Source: Lentzea sp. NBRC 105346
GTDB taxonomy: Bacteria; Actinomycetota; Actinomycetes; Mycobacteriales; Pseudonocardiaceae
Length of the DNA: 64,000 bases
Reading direction: 5' to 3'
Assembly: GCF_030269605.1 (NCBI RefSeq)
Contig: NZ_BSTQ01000001.1
Coordinates: 186,001 to 250,000, forward strand
Positions 54,071 to 64,000 of the stretch are shown in pieces. How positions within the stretch are numbered: position 1 is the stretch's first letter; every line of letters starts with the position of its first letter. Below the pieces are notes generated by a model. That model made no database searches. It had not been told where the DNA came from and saw only the letters and a program-made list of their open reading frames with translations. Position numbers and translations under genes: made by a program.

Positions 54071-55446
54071 GCGGTCCCGTGACGCTGGTGGACAAGGTGT
54101 GGACCTCCCACGTGGTCCGCTCCGCGCAGGGCGAGCCCGACCTGCTGTACGTCGACATGCACCTGGTCCACGAGGCCACGTCGGCGCAGGCGTTCGACGG
54201 ACTCGGCCAGCGGGGCCGCAAGGTGCGGCGCCCGGACCTGACGCTGGCCGTCGAGGACCACAACGTGCCGACCGACACCCTGCTGATCCGGGATCCGGTG
54301 AGCGCGCTGCAGGTGTCGACGTTGCGCCGCAACTGCGCCGACCACGGGATCCTCCTGTTCGAGCACGGACATCGCCGGCAGGGCATCGTGCACGTCGTCG
54401 GGCCGGAGCTGGGCCTGGTGCAGCCCGGCATGACGGTCGTGTGCGGGGACAGCCACACCTCGACGCACGGCGCGTTCGGCGCGCTGGCGTTCGGGGTCGG
54501 CACCAGCGACGTCGAGCACGTCCTGGCGACGCAGACCGTTGCGGTGCAACGACCTTCGACGATGGCGGTCGAGTTCACCGGCATGCCGGCCGCGTCGGTC
54601 ACCGCCAAGGACCTGATGCTCGCGCTGATCGCGCGGATCGGCACCAACGGCGCGCGCGGGCACGTCATCGAGTACCGCGGCGAGGTCGTCTCCCGGCTCT
54701 CCATGGAGAGCCGGATGACCCTGTGCAACCTGAGCATCGAGGCGGGCGCCCGCGCGGGCCTGATCGCGCCGGACGACACCACCTTCGCCTACCTGGCCGG
54801 ACGACCCGGCGCACCCGAGGCATGGGACGACGCCGTCGCACACTGGCGGGGTCTGCGCAGCGACCCCGGCGCGGTGTTCGACCGCACGGTCACGCTGGAC
54901 TGTTCGGAGCTGAGCCCGTACGTGACCTGGGGCACGAACCCCGGCCAGGCGGTGCCGCTGTCCGGGCGGGTGCCGGAGCCCGAGTCCTTTGTGGACCCCG
55001 CGTCGGCGCGGCGCGCCCTGGAGTACATGTGTCTGCGTCCCGGAACGAGGATGCGGGACATCGAGATCGACATCGTGTTCATCGGTTCGTGCACCAACGG
55101 CCGCCTCGAGGACTTGCGCGCGGCGGCCGACGTGCTGCGCGGACGGCGTGTCACCACCAGGACCCTGGTGGTGCCCGGCTCGATGGCGGTGCGCGCCGCG
55201 GCCGAGGCGGAGGGACTGCACGAGGTCTTCCGCGCCGCGGGCGCCGAATGGCGGCTCCCCGGCTGCTCGATGTGCCTCGGGATGAACACCGACCGGGTGC
55301 GCGGCGCGCTGCGCACCGCGTCGACGTCGAACCGGAACTTCGAGGGCAGACAGGGGACGCGGGCGCGGACGCACCTGGTGTCGCCCGCCGTCGCCGCGGC
55401 CACCGCGGTCGCCGGCCGCCTCGCCCTGCCCGATGACATCTCATGA
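54067..55446 (+). CDS. 3-isopropylmalate dehydratase-like large subunit
   Basis: 459 residues from GTG 54067, overlapping the previous stop (GTGA). Aconitase-family signatures: [19 protein letters not shown], and the three Fe-S Cys residues in [11 protein letters not shown] and PGCSMCLG. With the small subunit it should move the hydroxyl of the 2-substituted malate formed by the first enzyme from C2 to C3. The general sequence is LeuC-like. The substrate could be a homologue of isopropylmalate, such as homocitrate or a longer analogue. Confidence 0.92.
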   Translation: MSGPVTLVDKVWTSHVVRSAQGEPDLLYVDMHLVHEATSAQAFDGLGQRGRKVRRPDLTLAVEDHNVPTDTLLIRDPVSALQVSTLRRNCADHGILLFEHGHRRQGIVHVVGPELGLVQPGMTVVCGDSHTSTHGAFGALAFGVGTSDVEHVLATQTVAVQRPSTMAVEFTGMPAASVTAKDLMLALIARIGTNGARGHVIEYRGEVVSRLSMESRMTLCNLSIEAGARAGLIAPDDTTFAYLAGRPGAPEAWDDAVAHWRGLRSDPGAVFDRTVTLDCSELSPYVTWGTNPGQAVPLSGRVPEPESFVDPASARRALEYMCLRPGTRMRDIEIDIVFIGSCTNGRLEDLRAAADVLRGRRVTTRTLVVPGSMAVRAAAEAEGLHEVFRAAGAEWRLPGCSMCLGMNTDRVRGALRTASTSNRNFEGRQGTRARTHLVSPAVAAATAVAGRLALPDDIS

Positions 55447-56063
55447 GGACGACTGTGCAGCCACTCATCGAACACACCGGCACCACGATGGTGCTCGCAC
55501 GCAGCGACGTCGACACCGACCAGATCATCCCGGCGGACTACTGCCGCAAGGTGACCAGGACGGGCTACGCTGACGCGTTGTTCGCCCGCTGGCGCGCCGA
55601 TCCCGGCTTCGTGCTGAACGACCCCGAACGCGCGGGCGCGACGGTGCTGGTGGCAGGACGGGACTTCGGTACCGGGAGCTCGCGGGAGCACGCCGTGTGG
55701 GCGTTGCGGGACTGGGGTTTCGTCGCGGTCATCGCTTCGAGCTTCGGTGACATCTTCCGCGGCAACGCGCCGAAGAACGGTCTGGTCCCGGTGATGCTGC
55801 CCGAGGACGCGGTGGGCGTGCTGGCCGCGGCGAGCACTGCGAACCCGCGGCTGCGGATCACCATCGACCTGGAGCGCATGGAGGTCCGAGGCCCGTCCCG
55901 CTGGCCGTTCGAACTGGAGCCGCGAGCGCGTGAGCTGCTGCTCAACGGGTTCGACGACGTCGACCTCACGCTGAGCCACGAGGCCGGGATCAGCGCCTAC
56001 GAGGGCGACCGGCCTCGCCGGCTGCCGGCGATCGGCCCCGCGTTCCTGGAAGCGGACGCGTGA
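55443..56063 (+). CDS. 3-isopropylmalate dehydratase-like small subunit
   Basis: 206 residues from ATG 55443, overlapping the large-subunit stop (ATGA). The swivel domain is recognisable by [32 protein letters not shown] and [13 protein letters not shown]. It completes the heterodimeric [4Fe-4S] isomerase. The length is normal for bacterial LeuD. The next gene starts inside its stop (GTGA), so subunit and aminotransferase are translationally coupled. Confidence 0.92.
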   Translation: MRTTVQPLIEHTGTTMVLARSDVDTDQIIPADYCRKVTRTGYADALFARWRADPGFVLNDPERAGATVLVAGRDFGTGSSREHAVWALRDWGFVAVIASSFGDIFRGNAPKNGLVPVMLPEDAVGVLAAASTANPRLRITIDLERMEVRGPSRWPFELEPRARELLLNGFDDVDLTLSHEAGISAYEGDRPRRLPAIGPAFLEADA

Positions 56064-57184
56064 GCCGGACCTCGGCGCGGGCCGGGCTGCTGGGCGGAAG
56101 CGGACTGGTCGAGCTGCTGCGCCGGTCCGCCGGAATGGACGCCGTCGACCTCGCGCTCGGCGTGCCCGGCGTGCCCGCCCCGCCCGCGGGGCTGGTCGCC
56201 GCGGCCGGGTTCGCGTTGCTGCGCGGCGACCACCACCAGTACGCGGACCCGGCCGGGCATCCCTTGTTACGCCAACGCATCGCGGACTCGCTGGGCACCG
56301 AGGAGGACGAGATCACCGTCACCGTGGGGAGCACCGAGGGGCTCGCCGTCGCGCTGCTGTCCCTTGTGGACCCCGGCGACGAGGTCATCATGCTCGAGCC
56401 GTACTACGAGAACTTCGTCAACGCCGTTCTGCTGGCGGGTGGGGTGCCCCGGTTCGTCCGGCTGCACCGGCCGGGCTGGTGCTTCGACTCGGCGGAGCTC
56501 GCCGCCGCGTTCGGGCCACGCACCCGCGCGATGATCGTCAACTCGCCCGGCAACCCGACCGGCCGGGTGTTCTCCGGGGCGGAACTGGACGAGATCGCCG
56601 CGCTGTGCGAGAAGTGGGATGTCACGGTCGTGTCCGACGAGGTCTACTCGTCGTACGTGTTCGAGGGCGTGCACACCTCCGCCGCCGACGTACCCGCATT
56701 GCGGGACCGGTACGTGATCGTCGACTCGCTGTCCAAGAGTCACGCGGTGAGCGGCTGGCGGCTCGGCTACCTGCGCGCCCCGAAATCGTTGACGACCGTG
56801 CTGCGCCGGGTGCACGAGGCGACGACCGCGGGCGCCGCCGCGCCGCTGCAGCTGGCCGCCGCCCGTGCACTGCCGCGGGAGTGGTTCCCCGCGGAGGAGA
56901 TGCGCCGCCGCCGGGACACGGTGGCCCGCCTCTTCGCCGAGTGCGGTCTGGCGGTGGATCCGGGGCAGGGCGGTGTCTTCCTCACGGCGGGCCTCGGGGG
57001 CGCGGACAGCCGTTCGTTCGCGCGGCAGCTGCTCGAACGGACGGGCGTGCTGGTCGCGCCGGGAAGCCTCTTCGTGTCGGAGGATCACCGGGGCGACTTC
57101 GTGCGCGTCGCGTTCAACCGCACGCGGGAAGTGCTCGACACGGCTGCGACACGGCTGCGGAAGGTGGCCGCGTGTCCCGGGTAG
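56060..57184 (+). CDS. PLP-dependent aminotransferase, class I/II
   Basis: 374 residues. Fold-type I aminotransferase: NSPGNPTGRVF (substrate-carboxylate Asn-Pro-x-Gly region), SDEVYSSYVF (Asp and Tyr around the pyridine ring) and SLSKSHAVSGWRLGY with the Schiff-base Lys. It would convert the chain-extended 2-oxo acid to the L-amino acid, or supply the starting oxo acid. Its placement between isomerase and dehydrogenase, with overlapping ends on both sides, shows that transamination is part of this route; ordinary leucine operons do not carry it here. Confidence 0.9.
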   Translation: MSRTSARAGLLGGSGLVELLRRSAGMDAVDLALGVPGVPAPPAGLVAAAGFALLRGDHHQYADPAGHPLLRQRIADSLGTEEDEITVTVGSTEGLAVALLSLVDPGDEVIMLEPYYENFVNAVLLAGGVPRFVRLHRPGWCFDSAELAAAFGPRTRAMIVNSPGNPTGRVFSGAELDEIAALCEKWDVTVVSDEVYSSYVFEGVHTSAADVPALRDRYVIVDSLSKSHAVSGWRLGYLRAPKSLTTVLRRVHEATTAGAAAPLQLAAARALPREWFPAEEMRRRRDTVARLFAECGLAVDPGQGGVFLTAGLGGADSRSFARQLLERTGVLVAPGSLFVSEDHRGDFVRVAFNRTREVLDTAATRLRKVAACPG

Positions 57185-58197
57185 CGGTGATTCCGGGCGA
57201 CGGCATCGGACCCGAGGTGACCGAGCAGGCGCTGGGCACGGTGGCGTCGCTGGGGCTCGACATCGAGTTCGACGTGCTCGACCACGTCAACGCCAGCACG
57301 TTCCTGCGCACCGGCAGCGCATTGTCCGATGCGGACTTCCGGCGCGTCGCGCGCGGTGACTCGGCGCTGCTCGGTGCCGTCGGCGATCCTCGGGTGACTT
57401 CCCCCGAGTACGCGCGCGGCGTCCTGCTGCGCCTGCGGTCCGGGCTCGACCTGTACGTGAACCAGCGCCCGGCGCGGCTGCCGCACGACGACCTGAGCCC
57501 GTTGCGGGATCCGGCGAAGCGCGGGATCGACTGCATCGTGGTGCGCGAGAACACCGAAGGGCTCTACAGCGGAGTCGGGGGCGCGCTGCACGTGGCGTCC
57601 GGCCACGAGGTCGCGATCGACACCGAGATCAGCACGGCCCGTGGCGTGAGCCGGATCATCGACCACGCGTTCGGCATCGCCCGCCGTTCGGTGTGCATGG
57701 TCGACAAGTCCAATGCCGTGCCGTCCGGTGGCGCCTTGTGGCAACGCACATGGCGTTCGATCGCCGACCGGCATCCGGATGTCGTCTCATGGCACCTGTA
57801 CGCCGACGTCGCCGCGATGCGGCTGGTGAGCGACCCCGGCGAGTTCGACGTGATCGTCACGAACAACTCGTTCGGCGATGTGCTGAGCGATCTCGCCGCA
57901 GAGGTGGCCGGCGGGCTCGGCACGGCGGCGTCGATCAACCTCAACCCGGGGAGCGGATTCGCGCTGTGCGAACCGGTTCACGGCAGCGCGCCCGCCATCG
58001 TGGGTACCGGGACCGCCAACCCGATCGGCGCGATCCTCAGCGCCGCCCTGCTCGTCGGGCACCTCGGGCACCCGGCGGAGGCGGAGGCGATCCGGGCGGC
58101 GGTGGATCGGGCGATCGCCGCGGGCCGCAGAACACCGGACCTCGGTGGCTCGCTCTCGACCCAGCAGGCGGGCGACGCGGTGCGCGCCGAACTGTGA
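57172..58197 (+). CDS. Beta-decarboxylating dehydrogenase, homoisocitrate/isocitrate type
   Basis: 341 residues from GTG 57172, overlapping the aminotransferase by 13 bases. The family fold is clear: [48 protein letters not shown] and EPVHGSAP. The diagnostic strand reads [11 protein letters not shown], as in homoisocitrate and isocitrate dehydrogenases; leucine-pathway LeuB enzymes read RELTGGIYFG there. This suggests a 3-substituted malate with a polar or charged side group rather than the isopropyl group. It would oxidise and decarboxylate the isomerised intermediate to the one-carbon-longer 2-oxo acid, using NAD+ or NADP+. The NRPS start lies 26 bases on. Confidence 0.88.
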   Translation: MSRVAVIPGDGIGPEVTEQALGTVASLGLDIEFDVLDHVNASTFLRTGSALSDADFRRVARGDSALLGAVGDPRVTSPEYARGVLLRLRSGLDLYVNQRPARLPHDDLSPLRDPAKRGIDCIVVRENTEGLYSGVGGALHVASGHEVAIDTEISTARGVSRIIDHAFGIARRSVCMVDKSNAVPSGGALWQRTWRSIADRHPDVVSWHLYADVAAMRLVSDPGEFDVIVTNNSFGDVLSDLAAEVAGGLGTAASINLNPGSGFALCEPVHGSAPAIVGTGTANPIGAILSAALLVGHLGHPAEAEAIRAAVDRAIAAGRRTPDLGGSLSTQQAGDAVRAEL

Positions 58198-58223
58198 CCC
58201 CTTTCGTGACAAGGACTTCAAGG

Positions 58224-61200
58224 GTGGAAGCAATGCAGGACGTCCGGTTGCCGCTCACGGCCGCGCAGGCGGGATTCTGGTTCGCGCAGCAGCTCGATCC
58301 CGGCAACCCGATCTATCGGGCGCAGGAGAGCGTCGAGATCCTCGGTCCGGTCGACGCGGGCCTGCTGGTGCGGGCGCTGCGGGCGGCGATCGCCGACGCG
58401 GAGCCCTATCAGGTGCGGATCGGGCACGATGGCGACCGGGTGTGGCAGCGCGTCGAGGAGTCGGCCGACTGGCCGCTGCCCGTGGTGGACGTCAGCGGCG
58501 CGCCGGATCCGTGGGCGGCCGCGGAGAAGTGGGTTCGCGACCGGCTCGACCGGCCGGTCGAGCTCGACGGCTTCCCACTGTTCGATCTCGCCGTGCTGGT
58601 GCTCGGAGCGCAGCGGCACCTGGTTCACTTCGCCGGCCATCACATCATCGGTGACGGTGTCTCCAGCTCGATGGTGCTGAACCGGGCCGCCGAGGTGTAC
58701 ACCGAACTGGCGGCGGGCCGGCCGTGGACGCCGAGCCCCATGGGGTCGTTGCGCGACGTTCTCGCCGACGAGGCGAATTACCGCGAGAGCGAGCAGTACA
58801 CCGCCGACCGGGAGTACTGGCGACGCCTGCTCGCCGACCGGCCCGTCGCCGTGGGACTCGCCGGACGTCCCGGCCTGACCTCACATGCCTTCGTGCGGCG
58901 CAGTCACGTCGTGCCCGCGCCCGTCGCCGCGGAGCTGCGCACCCTCGCGCGTGCGTGCCGGGCCAGCCTGCCGTCGCTGATGATCGCCGCACTCGCCGTG
59001 TACGTGGAGCGGATGTGCGGGACCGGTGACGTGATGATCGGCATGCCGGTGACCGGGCGCCGGTCCGCAATCACGCGACAGACTCCGGTCACGCTCGCCA
59101 GTGAGGTACCCCTGCGGTTGCGGGTGGAGCGGGGGACGACGGTCGCCGGGCTGGTCCGGCAGGCCGCCGAGAGCGCCCGGCTCGCCTTGCGGCACCAGCG
59201 GTTCCCGCACGAGGAGATCGCCCGTGACGCGGGTGCGGTGGGTACCGGCGAACCGTTGTACGGTCCCTGTCTCAACTTCATGGCCGCCGAGCCGCCGCTC
59301 TCGTTCGCCGGCAACCCGACCGTGGCGCACAACTTCTCCAACGGACCGGTCGACGACCTGAACGTCAACGTGTACGACCGCGCGGGCGACGGCACCATCC
59401 AGGTCGACTTCAACACCAACGCCGCGCGATACACGCCCGAGGAGACCGAGCTGCATCTGCGCCGGTTCGTCGCGCTGCTGGAGACTTTCGCCGCACCGGA
59501 CCAGCCGCTCGCCACGTTCGACGTGGTGCTGCCGGAGGAACGCGAGTGGCACGACACCACGCGCGAGGTGCCCCGGCACACCGTCGTGGACGTGTTCGCG
59601 GCGCAGGCTCGCCGGACCCCGGACGCGGTCGCGCTCGTGTGTGCGGACCGGCGGCTGTCGTTCCGCGAGCTCGACGAGCGGGCGAACCGGCTGGCGCACT
59701 CGCTGATCGCGCGGGGCGCGGGCCCGGAAACCGTGGTGGCGCTCAGGTTGCCGAGGTCGGCGGACTTCGTGGTGGCGCTGCTCGCGGTGCTCAAGTCCGG
59801 CGCGGCCTATCTGCCGATCGACCCCGGCGACCCGCGCGGGTCGTACGTCATCGAGGACGCGAACCCTGTCGTGGTCCTGGACGAGATCGGTGATCCGGAC
59901 GGTTGTCCGGCGACCGATCCCGGTGTCGTGATCGACCCGGCGCACGCGGCGTACGTGATCTACACCTCGGGTTCGACCGGCCGGCCCAAGGGGGTCGTGA
60001 CCGAGCACCGCGGCCTGACGAACCTCTTCCACGACCACAATGCCCGGCTGATCGAGCCCAGCGGCGCCGGGGCCGCCGCGCTGACCGCGGCGTTCACGTT
60101 CGACACGTCGTGGGAAGGGCTGCTGTGGCTGATCGCGGGCCACGAACTGCACGTGATCACCGACGACGTGCGGCGTGACCCGTTCGCACTCGTCGAGTAC
60201 GTCCGCGAGCACCGGATCGACATGCTCGACCTCACCCCGGCGCACGCTGCCCAGCTCGTGGACGCGGGCCTGCTGGACGCCCGCCCGCGGGTCCTGTTGC
60301 TCGGCGGTGAGGCCGTGGACGAACGGCTGTGGCGGGTCCTGCGCGCGCGAGCGGCGATGAGGGTCGTCAACTACTACGGCCCGACCGAGGCCACAGTGGA
60401 CACTCTGGTGGCGGACCTGGCCCGGCACGAGCGACCCGTCATCGGCACCCCGATGTGGAACACGGGCGCGCACGTGCTCGACGCCGGGCTGCGACTGGTG
60501 CCACCGGGCGTGACCGGTGAGCTCTACCTGACCGGTGTGCAGCTCGCCCGCGGGTACCTGGGCCGGCCGGGTCTCACCGCGACGCGGTTCGTCGCGAACC
60601 CGTTCGGTCCCGGCCGCATGTACCGCACGGGAGACCTGGTCCGCCGGGACGCGACCGGGACCCTGGAGTTCGTCGGCCGCGCCGACGACCAGCTCAAGAT
60701 CCGCGGCTTCCGGATCGAGCCCGCCGAGGTCGAGGAGGTGCTGCGGCGCTGGGCGGACCAGGCCGTGGTCGTGGTCCGCGAGGACGCGCCGGGTGACCGC
60801 AGGCTCGTCGGGTACGTCACCGGCGCCACCGATCCGGCCGTCCTGCGGGTGCGGGCCGCCGAGTTCCTGCCGCCGTACATGGTGCCGTCCGCGATCGTGG
60901 CTCTCGACGCGTTTCCGTTGACCGGCAACGGGAAGATCGACCGCGCCGCCCTGCCCGCGCCGACCGCGGCACTGCCCGTCACCGACGGTCCGCGCAGCCC
61001 GGCGGAGCTCGTGCTGTGCGGGTTGTTCGCCGAGCTGCTGGGAGTCGGCGCGGTCGGTGTCGACACCGGCTTCTTCGACCTGGGCGGCGACAGCATCCTC
61101 GCGATGCAGCTGGTGAGCAGAGCCCGTCGTGCCGGGATGGTGCTGTCCACCCGGGATGTGTTCACGCACCGGACGGTCGCCGCGCTGGCTGCCGTAGCGG

Positions 61201-64000
61201 GTACGACAGTGTCGGGAACGAAGGTGGCCGCCCCCGTCCGGGTGACCGGTGCCGGCACGGTCGGTCCGACCCCCATCACCGAATGGCTCCGGGAGCTCGG
61301 CGGGCCGTTCGCGCGGTACAGCCAGTCGCTGGTACTGCGCGTGCCCGCCGGCCTCGGGCTCGATCGGTTGACCCGGTCGGCGCGGGCGCTCGTGGATCAC
61401 CACGACGCGTTCCGGATGCGCCTGGAACCGGGACACTGGTCCTTCGTCGTCGCCGAGCCCCGCACCGTGGATGCGGATCTCGTGGAACGCGTCGACGCGG
61501 CGGACGCCGATCTCGACGCGATGGTCGCGGCGTACACCCCGGCCGTGCGGGCGAAGCTCGACCCCGTGTCGGGCGCGGTCCTGCGGCTCGTGTGGTTCGA
61601 CGCGGGACCCGGCCGCGAGGGAAGGCTGCTGATCGTCGCGCACCACCTCGTGATCGACGGCGTGTCGTGGCGGGTGGTCGTGCCCGACCTGATCGCTGCC
61701 TGGCGGGGGGAAGCTCTCGAACCGGTCGGCACGTCGCTGCGCGAGTGGGCCGGGATACTCGCCCTGCAGTCCACCGAGGACGAGCGCGTGGCCGAACTCC
61801 CGTGGTGGCGCAAGGTCCTGGAGGCCGGCGACCCGCCACTGACCGAGCGGTCGCTCGAACCGGAGACGGACGTGGTCGCAACGGCACGCACCCTGCGTGT
61901 CGACGTCCCGGCGGCGGAGCTGCTGACGACCGTGCCGGCCAGATTCCGGTGTGGTGTCGACGAAGTCCTGCTGACCGCGCTCGCCCTCGCGGTGGCGCGG
62001 TGGCGCGGCACCGGTGAGACGGCGGTGCTCGTCGACCTGGAAGGGCACGGCCGCGAGCACGGCACCGCCGACCTCTCCCGGACGGTCGGCTGGTTCACCA
62101 GCGTGTTCCCGGTGCGGCTGGACCCCGGCCAGGACGTCGGACGTGCGCTCCAGCGGGTCAAGGAGCAGCTGCGGGCGTTGCCGGACAAGGGGATCGGGTT
62201 CGGTCTGCTGCGCTACCTGAACCGCGACACCGCGCCCGAGCTGTCCGGACGGACGCCGCAGATCGCCTTCAACTATCTCGGCCGCTTCGACACCGGGGAG
62301 TGGGCGGTCGCGGGTTCGCCGCTGGACGGTGCGGGTGCGGACGACCGCATGCCGCTGGCCTACCCGCTGGAGGTCGACGCGGTCGCGGACGGCGACCGGC
62401 TGACCGTCTCGTGGACGTGGCCGTCGGCGCTGTTCACCGAAGACCGGATCCGCGAACTGAGCGAGGGGTTCGTCGCGGCACTGCGTCAGGTGATCCGTCA
62501 CGCGGTCCCCGGCCTGACCCCGTCGGACGTGCGGCTCGCGCGGCTGGACCAGCAGCAGATCGATCGGCTGGAGGCGGCCCGTCCCGGAGTCACGGACATC
62601 TGGCCGCTGTCACGGCTGCAGGAGGGCATGCTTTTCCACGCCCGCTACGAAGCAGAGGACCCGTACACCCCGCAGCTGTGCGTCGACTTCGAGGCCGATC
62701 TCGACCCGGGGCGGCTACGGGCCGCGGCGACAGCGTTGCTGCACCGGCACCCGACGCTACGGGCGGGCTTCTGGGACACCGAGCTGGATCATCCGGTGCA
62801 GTTCATCGCCGGCGATGTGGAACCGAGCTGGCGGGAGATCGACCTCTCCGGCGCCGGTGACCGGTCCGCGGCGCTGGCCGGCGTCCTGGCCGAGGACCGG
62901 GAGCGGCGGTTCGACCTCTCCCGGCCACCCCTGCTGCGCTTCGCGCTGATCTCACTGGGCGGCAACACCTATCGCCTCCTGCTGACCCATCACCACATCC
63001 TGCTGGACGGGTGGTCGACGCCGACTCTGATCCGTGAGCTGTTCCAGCTGTACGCGGGCATGGCACTCCCGCCGGTCGCGTCCTATCGCGACTACCTGGC
63101 GTGGCTCGCCGGCCAGGACCGCGCGGCCGCCGAACGAGCCTGGGGTGCCGCCCTCCACGGTGTCACCGGCTCGACGTCGCTGGCGCCCGTCGACGGCCCG
63201 CGGACCGCCGCGCGGCCCGAGCAGATCACCGTGCCCCTCGATCGCGCCCTCTACCGCGCCCTCTCGGGCCGGGCACGGGCGCACGGTCTCACGCTCAACA
63301 CCGTCTTCCAGGGCGCATGGGCGATTCTGCTGAGCCACCTCACCGGCCGCGACGACGTCGTGTTCGGGGCGACGGCCGCGGGACGCCCACCGGAGCTCGC
63401 GGGCGTGGAGCGGATGGTGGGCCTGTTCATCAACACGCTGCCGCTGCGGGCGCATGTCGACCCGGCGCGGCCGGTCACCGACCTCCTGCGCGGGGTGCAG
63501 GACCACCAGGCAGGCCTCTCCGCGTTCGTGCACGTGAACCTGGCGGACGTCAGGCAACTGGCCGGGGCGGGCGAGCTGTTCGACACGATCATGGTGTTCG
63601 AGAACTACCCGTTCGACGACGAGGAGATGCGCGAGCCCGTGCCGGGCGTCCGGCTCACGAGCATCGAGGCGCACGACGCCACGCACTACGCGCTGAGTGT
63701 GGCGGTCATTCCCGGCCCCGAGCCGTACATGCACCTCGGCTACCAGCCGGACCTGTTCACCCGCGACGCTGTCGCGGCTGTCGGCGAGCAGTTCCTGCAG
63801 GTGCTCCACGAGGTGGCGCGTGACCCCTCGATGCGGGCCGGGCAGGTCGGTGTCCTGCCCGCCGGGCAACGCGCCGATGTGCTCACCCGGTGGCAGGGGA
63901 CGACCACCTCCCTGCCCGAGATCGCGTTGCCGCGCGCGTTCCGCGCCGTCGTGGAGGCGACTCCGGACGCGGTCGCGCTGGTGTGCGGTGACGTGGAACT
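58224..64000 (+). CDS. Non-ribosomal peptide synthetase, 5' part (C-A-PCP-E-C-A...)
   Basis: 1925 residues visible; the gene runs off the window. Start taken as GTG 58224 because AAGGA precedes it; GTG 58206 and ATG 58233 are in frame. Domains: condensation 1-430 (HHIIGDG at about 139), opening [19 protein letters not shown]; adenylation 440-930 ([19 protein letters not shown], Lys904); PCP 940-1010 (GGDSI, Ser957); epimerisation 1020-1440 ([21 protein letters not shown]); condensation 1455-1870 (HHHILLDGW at about 1589); start of a second adenylation domain. A hand alignment of the first A-domain pocket gives D-T-E-D-L-G-Y-V-D-K, close to Gln/Glu-type pockets but with Glu at the third position. 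The first residue is therefore loaded and flipped to D. A starting C domain implies an N-acyl cap or an upstream donor. Confidence 0.95.
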   Translation, partial: MEAMQDVRLPLTAAQAGFWFAQQLDPGNPIYRAQESVEILGPVDAGLLVRALRAAIADAEPYQVRIGHDGDRVWQRVEESADWPLPVVDVSGAPDPWAAAEKWVRDRLDRPVELDGFPLFDLAVLVLGAQRHLVHFAGHHIIGDGVSSSMVLNRAAEVYTELAAGRPWTPSPMGSLRDVLADEANYRESEQYTADREYWRRLLADRPVAVGLAGRPGLTSHAFVRRSHVVPAPVAAELRTLARACRASLPSLMIAALAVYVERMCGTGDVMIGMPVTGRRSAITRQTPVTLASEVPLRLRVERGTTVAGLVRQAAESARLALRHQRFPHEEIARDAGAVGTGEPLYGPCLNFMAAEPPLSFAGNPTVAHNFSNGPVDDLNVNVYDRAGDGTIQVDFNTNAARYTPEETELHLRRFVALLETFAAPDQPLATFDVVLPEEREWHDTTREVPRHTVVDVFAAQARRTPDAVALVCADRRLSFRELDERANRLAHSLIARGAGPETVVALRLPRSADFVVALLAVLKSGAAYLPIDPGDPRGSYVIEDANPVVVLDEIGDPDGCPATDPGVVIDPAHAAYVIYTSGSTGRPKGVVTEHRGLTNLFHDHNARLIEPSGAGAAALTAAFTFDTSWEGLLWLIAGHELHVITDDVRRDPFALVEYVREHRIDMLDLTPAHAAQLVDAGLLDARPRVLLLGGEAVDERLWRVLRARAAMRVVNYYGPTEATVDTLVADLARHERPVIGTPMWNTGAHVLDAGLRLVPPGVTGELYLTGVQLARGYLGRPGLTATRFVANPFGPGRMYRTGDLVRRDATGTLEFVGRADDQLKIRGFRIEPAEVEEVLRRWADQAVVVVREDAPGDRRLVGYVTGATDPAVLRVRAAEFLPPYMVPSAIVALDAFPLTGNGKIDRAALPAPTAALPVTDGPRSPAELVLCGLFAELLGVGAVGVDTGFFDLGGDSILAMQLVSRARRAGMVLSTRDVFTHRTVAALAAVAGTTVSGTKVAAPVRVTGAGTVGPTPITEWLRELGGPFARYSQSLVLRVPAGLGLDRLTRSARALVDHHDAFRMRLEPGHWSFVVAEPRTVDADLVERVDAADADLDAMVAAYTPAVRAKLDPVSGAVLRLVWFDAGPGREGRLLIVAHHLVIDGVSWRVVVPDLIAAWRGEALEPVGTSLREWAGILALQSTEDERVAELPWWRKVLEAGDPPLTERSLEPETDVVATARTLRVDVPAAELLTTVPARFRCGVDEVLLTALALAVARWRGTGETAVLVDLEGHGREHGTADLSRTVGWFTSVFPVRLDPGQDVGRALQRVKEQLRALPDKGIGFGLLRYLNRDTAPELSGRTPQIAFNYLGRFDTGEWAVAGSPLDGAGADDRMPLAYPLEVDAVADGDRLTVSWTWPSALFTEDRIRELSEGFVAALRQVIRHAVPGLTPSDVRLARLDQQQIDRLEAARPGVTDIWPLSRLQEGMLFHARYEAEDPYTPQLCVDFEADLDPGRLRAAATALLHRHPTLRAGFWDTELDHPVQFIAGDVEPSWREIDLSGAGDRSAALAGVLAEDRERRFDLSRPPLLRFALISLGGNTYRLLLTHHHILLDGWSTPTLIRELFQLYAGMALPPVASYRDYLAWLAGQDRAAAERAWGAALHGVTGSTSLAPVDGPRTAARPEQITVPLDRALYRALSGRARAHGLTLNTVFQGAWAILLSHLTGRDDVVFGATAAGRPPELAGVERMVGLFINTLPLRAHVDPARPVTDLLRGVQDHQAGLSAFVHVNLADVRQLAGAGELFDTIMVFENYPFDDEEMREPVPGVRLTSIEAHDATHYALSVAVIPGPEPYMHLGYQPDLFTRDAVAAVGEQFLQVLHEVARDPSMRAGQVGVLPAGQRADVLTRWQGTTTSLPEIALPRAFRAVVEATPDAVALVCGDVE

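Noticed and set aside
52916-58197. Housekeeping leucine operon
   Set aside because: The synthase lacks the regulatory domain, an aminotransferase is embedded, the dehydrogenase has a non-LeuB signature, and an NRPS and cluster regulators flank the set.
58881-62501. Very long minus-strand open frame opposite the NRPS
   Set aside because: It is the shadow of the NRPS in high-GC DNA: the plus strand has all C, A, PCP and E motifs, while the minus reading is Arg/Gly/His-rich with no domain.

Overview
The window looks like high-GC actinomycete chromosome, probably from the Pseudonocardiales. The basis is about 70% G+C, many GTG starts, modular type I PKS genes and a cluster of GAF-ANTAR regulators; the order-level placement is an inference. 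I saw no rRNA, tRNA, CRISPR array or intact insertion sequence.

Region 1 (1 to about 27.5 kb) is the 3' end of a modular type I polyketide cluster. The first gene enters the window inside an acyltransferase domain and carries a partial AT-ACP unit plus three complete modules. The second carries two modules and the chain-releasing thioesterase. A convergent cytochrome P450 and an enoyl-CoA-hydratase-family gene follow. The synthase has near-identical low-complexity repeats in four KS-AT linkers and two acyltransferases with the same internal deletions.

Region 2 (27.5 to 46.3 kb) is not biosynthetic in any obvious way. It holds an SDR with a small coupled gene, an alpha/beta hydrolase overlapping a RecQ-family helicase, a CYP152-type peroxygenase-like P450, cytochrome bd oxidase (cydAB), and a stress-signalling block. 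That block has one STAS protein, four GAF-ANTAR proteins, a SpoIIE-type phosphatase and a tiny ANTAR-like protein. After it come an MBL-fold hydrolase and an MFS transporter. Between these genes lie at least five decayed genes: a family 4 glycosyltransferase tail, an ANTAR tail, a hydrolase with a one-base frameshift, an exopolyphosphatase N-terminus, and a fragment of a paralogue of the 31 kb hydrolase.

Region 3 (46.3 kb to the end) starts a second biosynthetic cluster. Two 808-residue ATPase-LuxR regulators flank a P450. A tight, overlapping operon follows: an isopropylmalate-synthase-like enzyme without its feedback domain, both aconitase-type isomerase subunits, a PLP aminotransferase, a beta-decarboxylating dehydrogenase with a homoisocitrate-type rather than leucine-type signature, and an NRPS (C-A-PCP-E-C-A...) that runs off the end. 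The simplest reading is a dedicated 2-oxo-acid chain-extension route that makes a non-proteinogenic amino acid for the NRPS. This is the best candidate here for an undescribed system.
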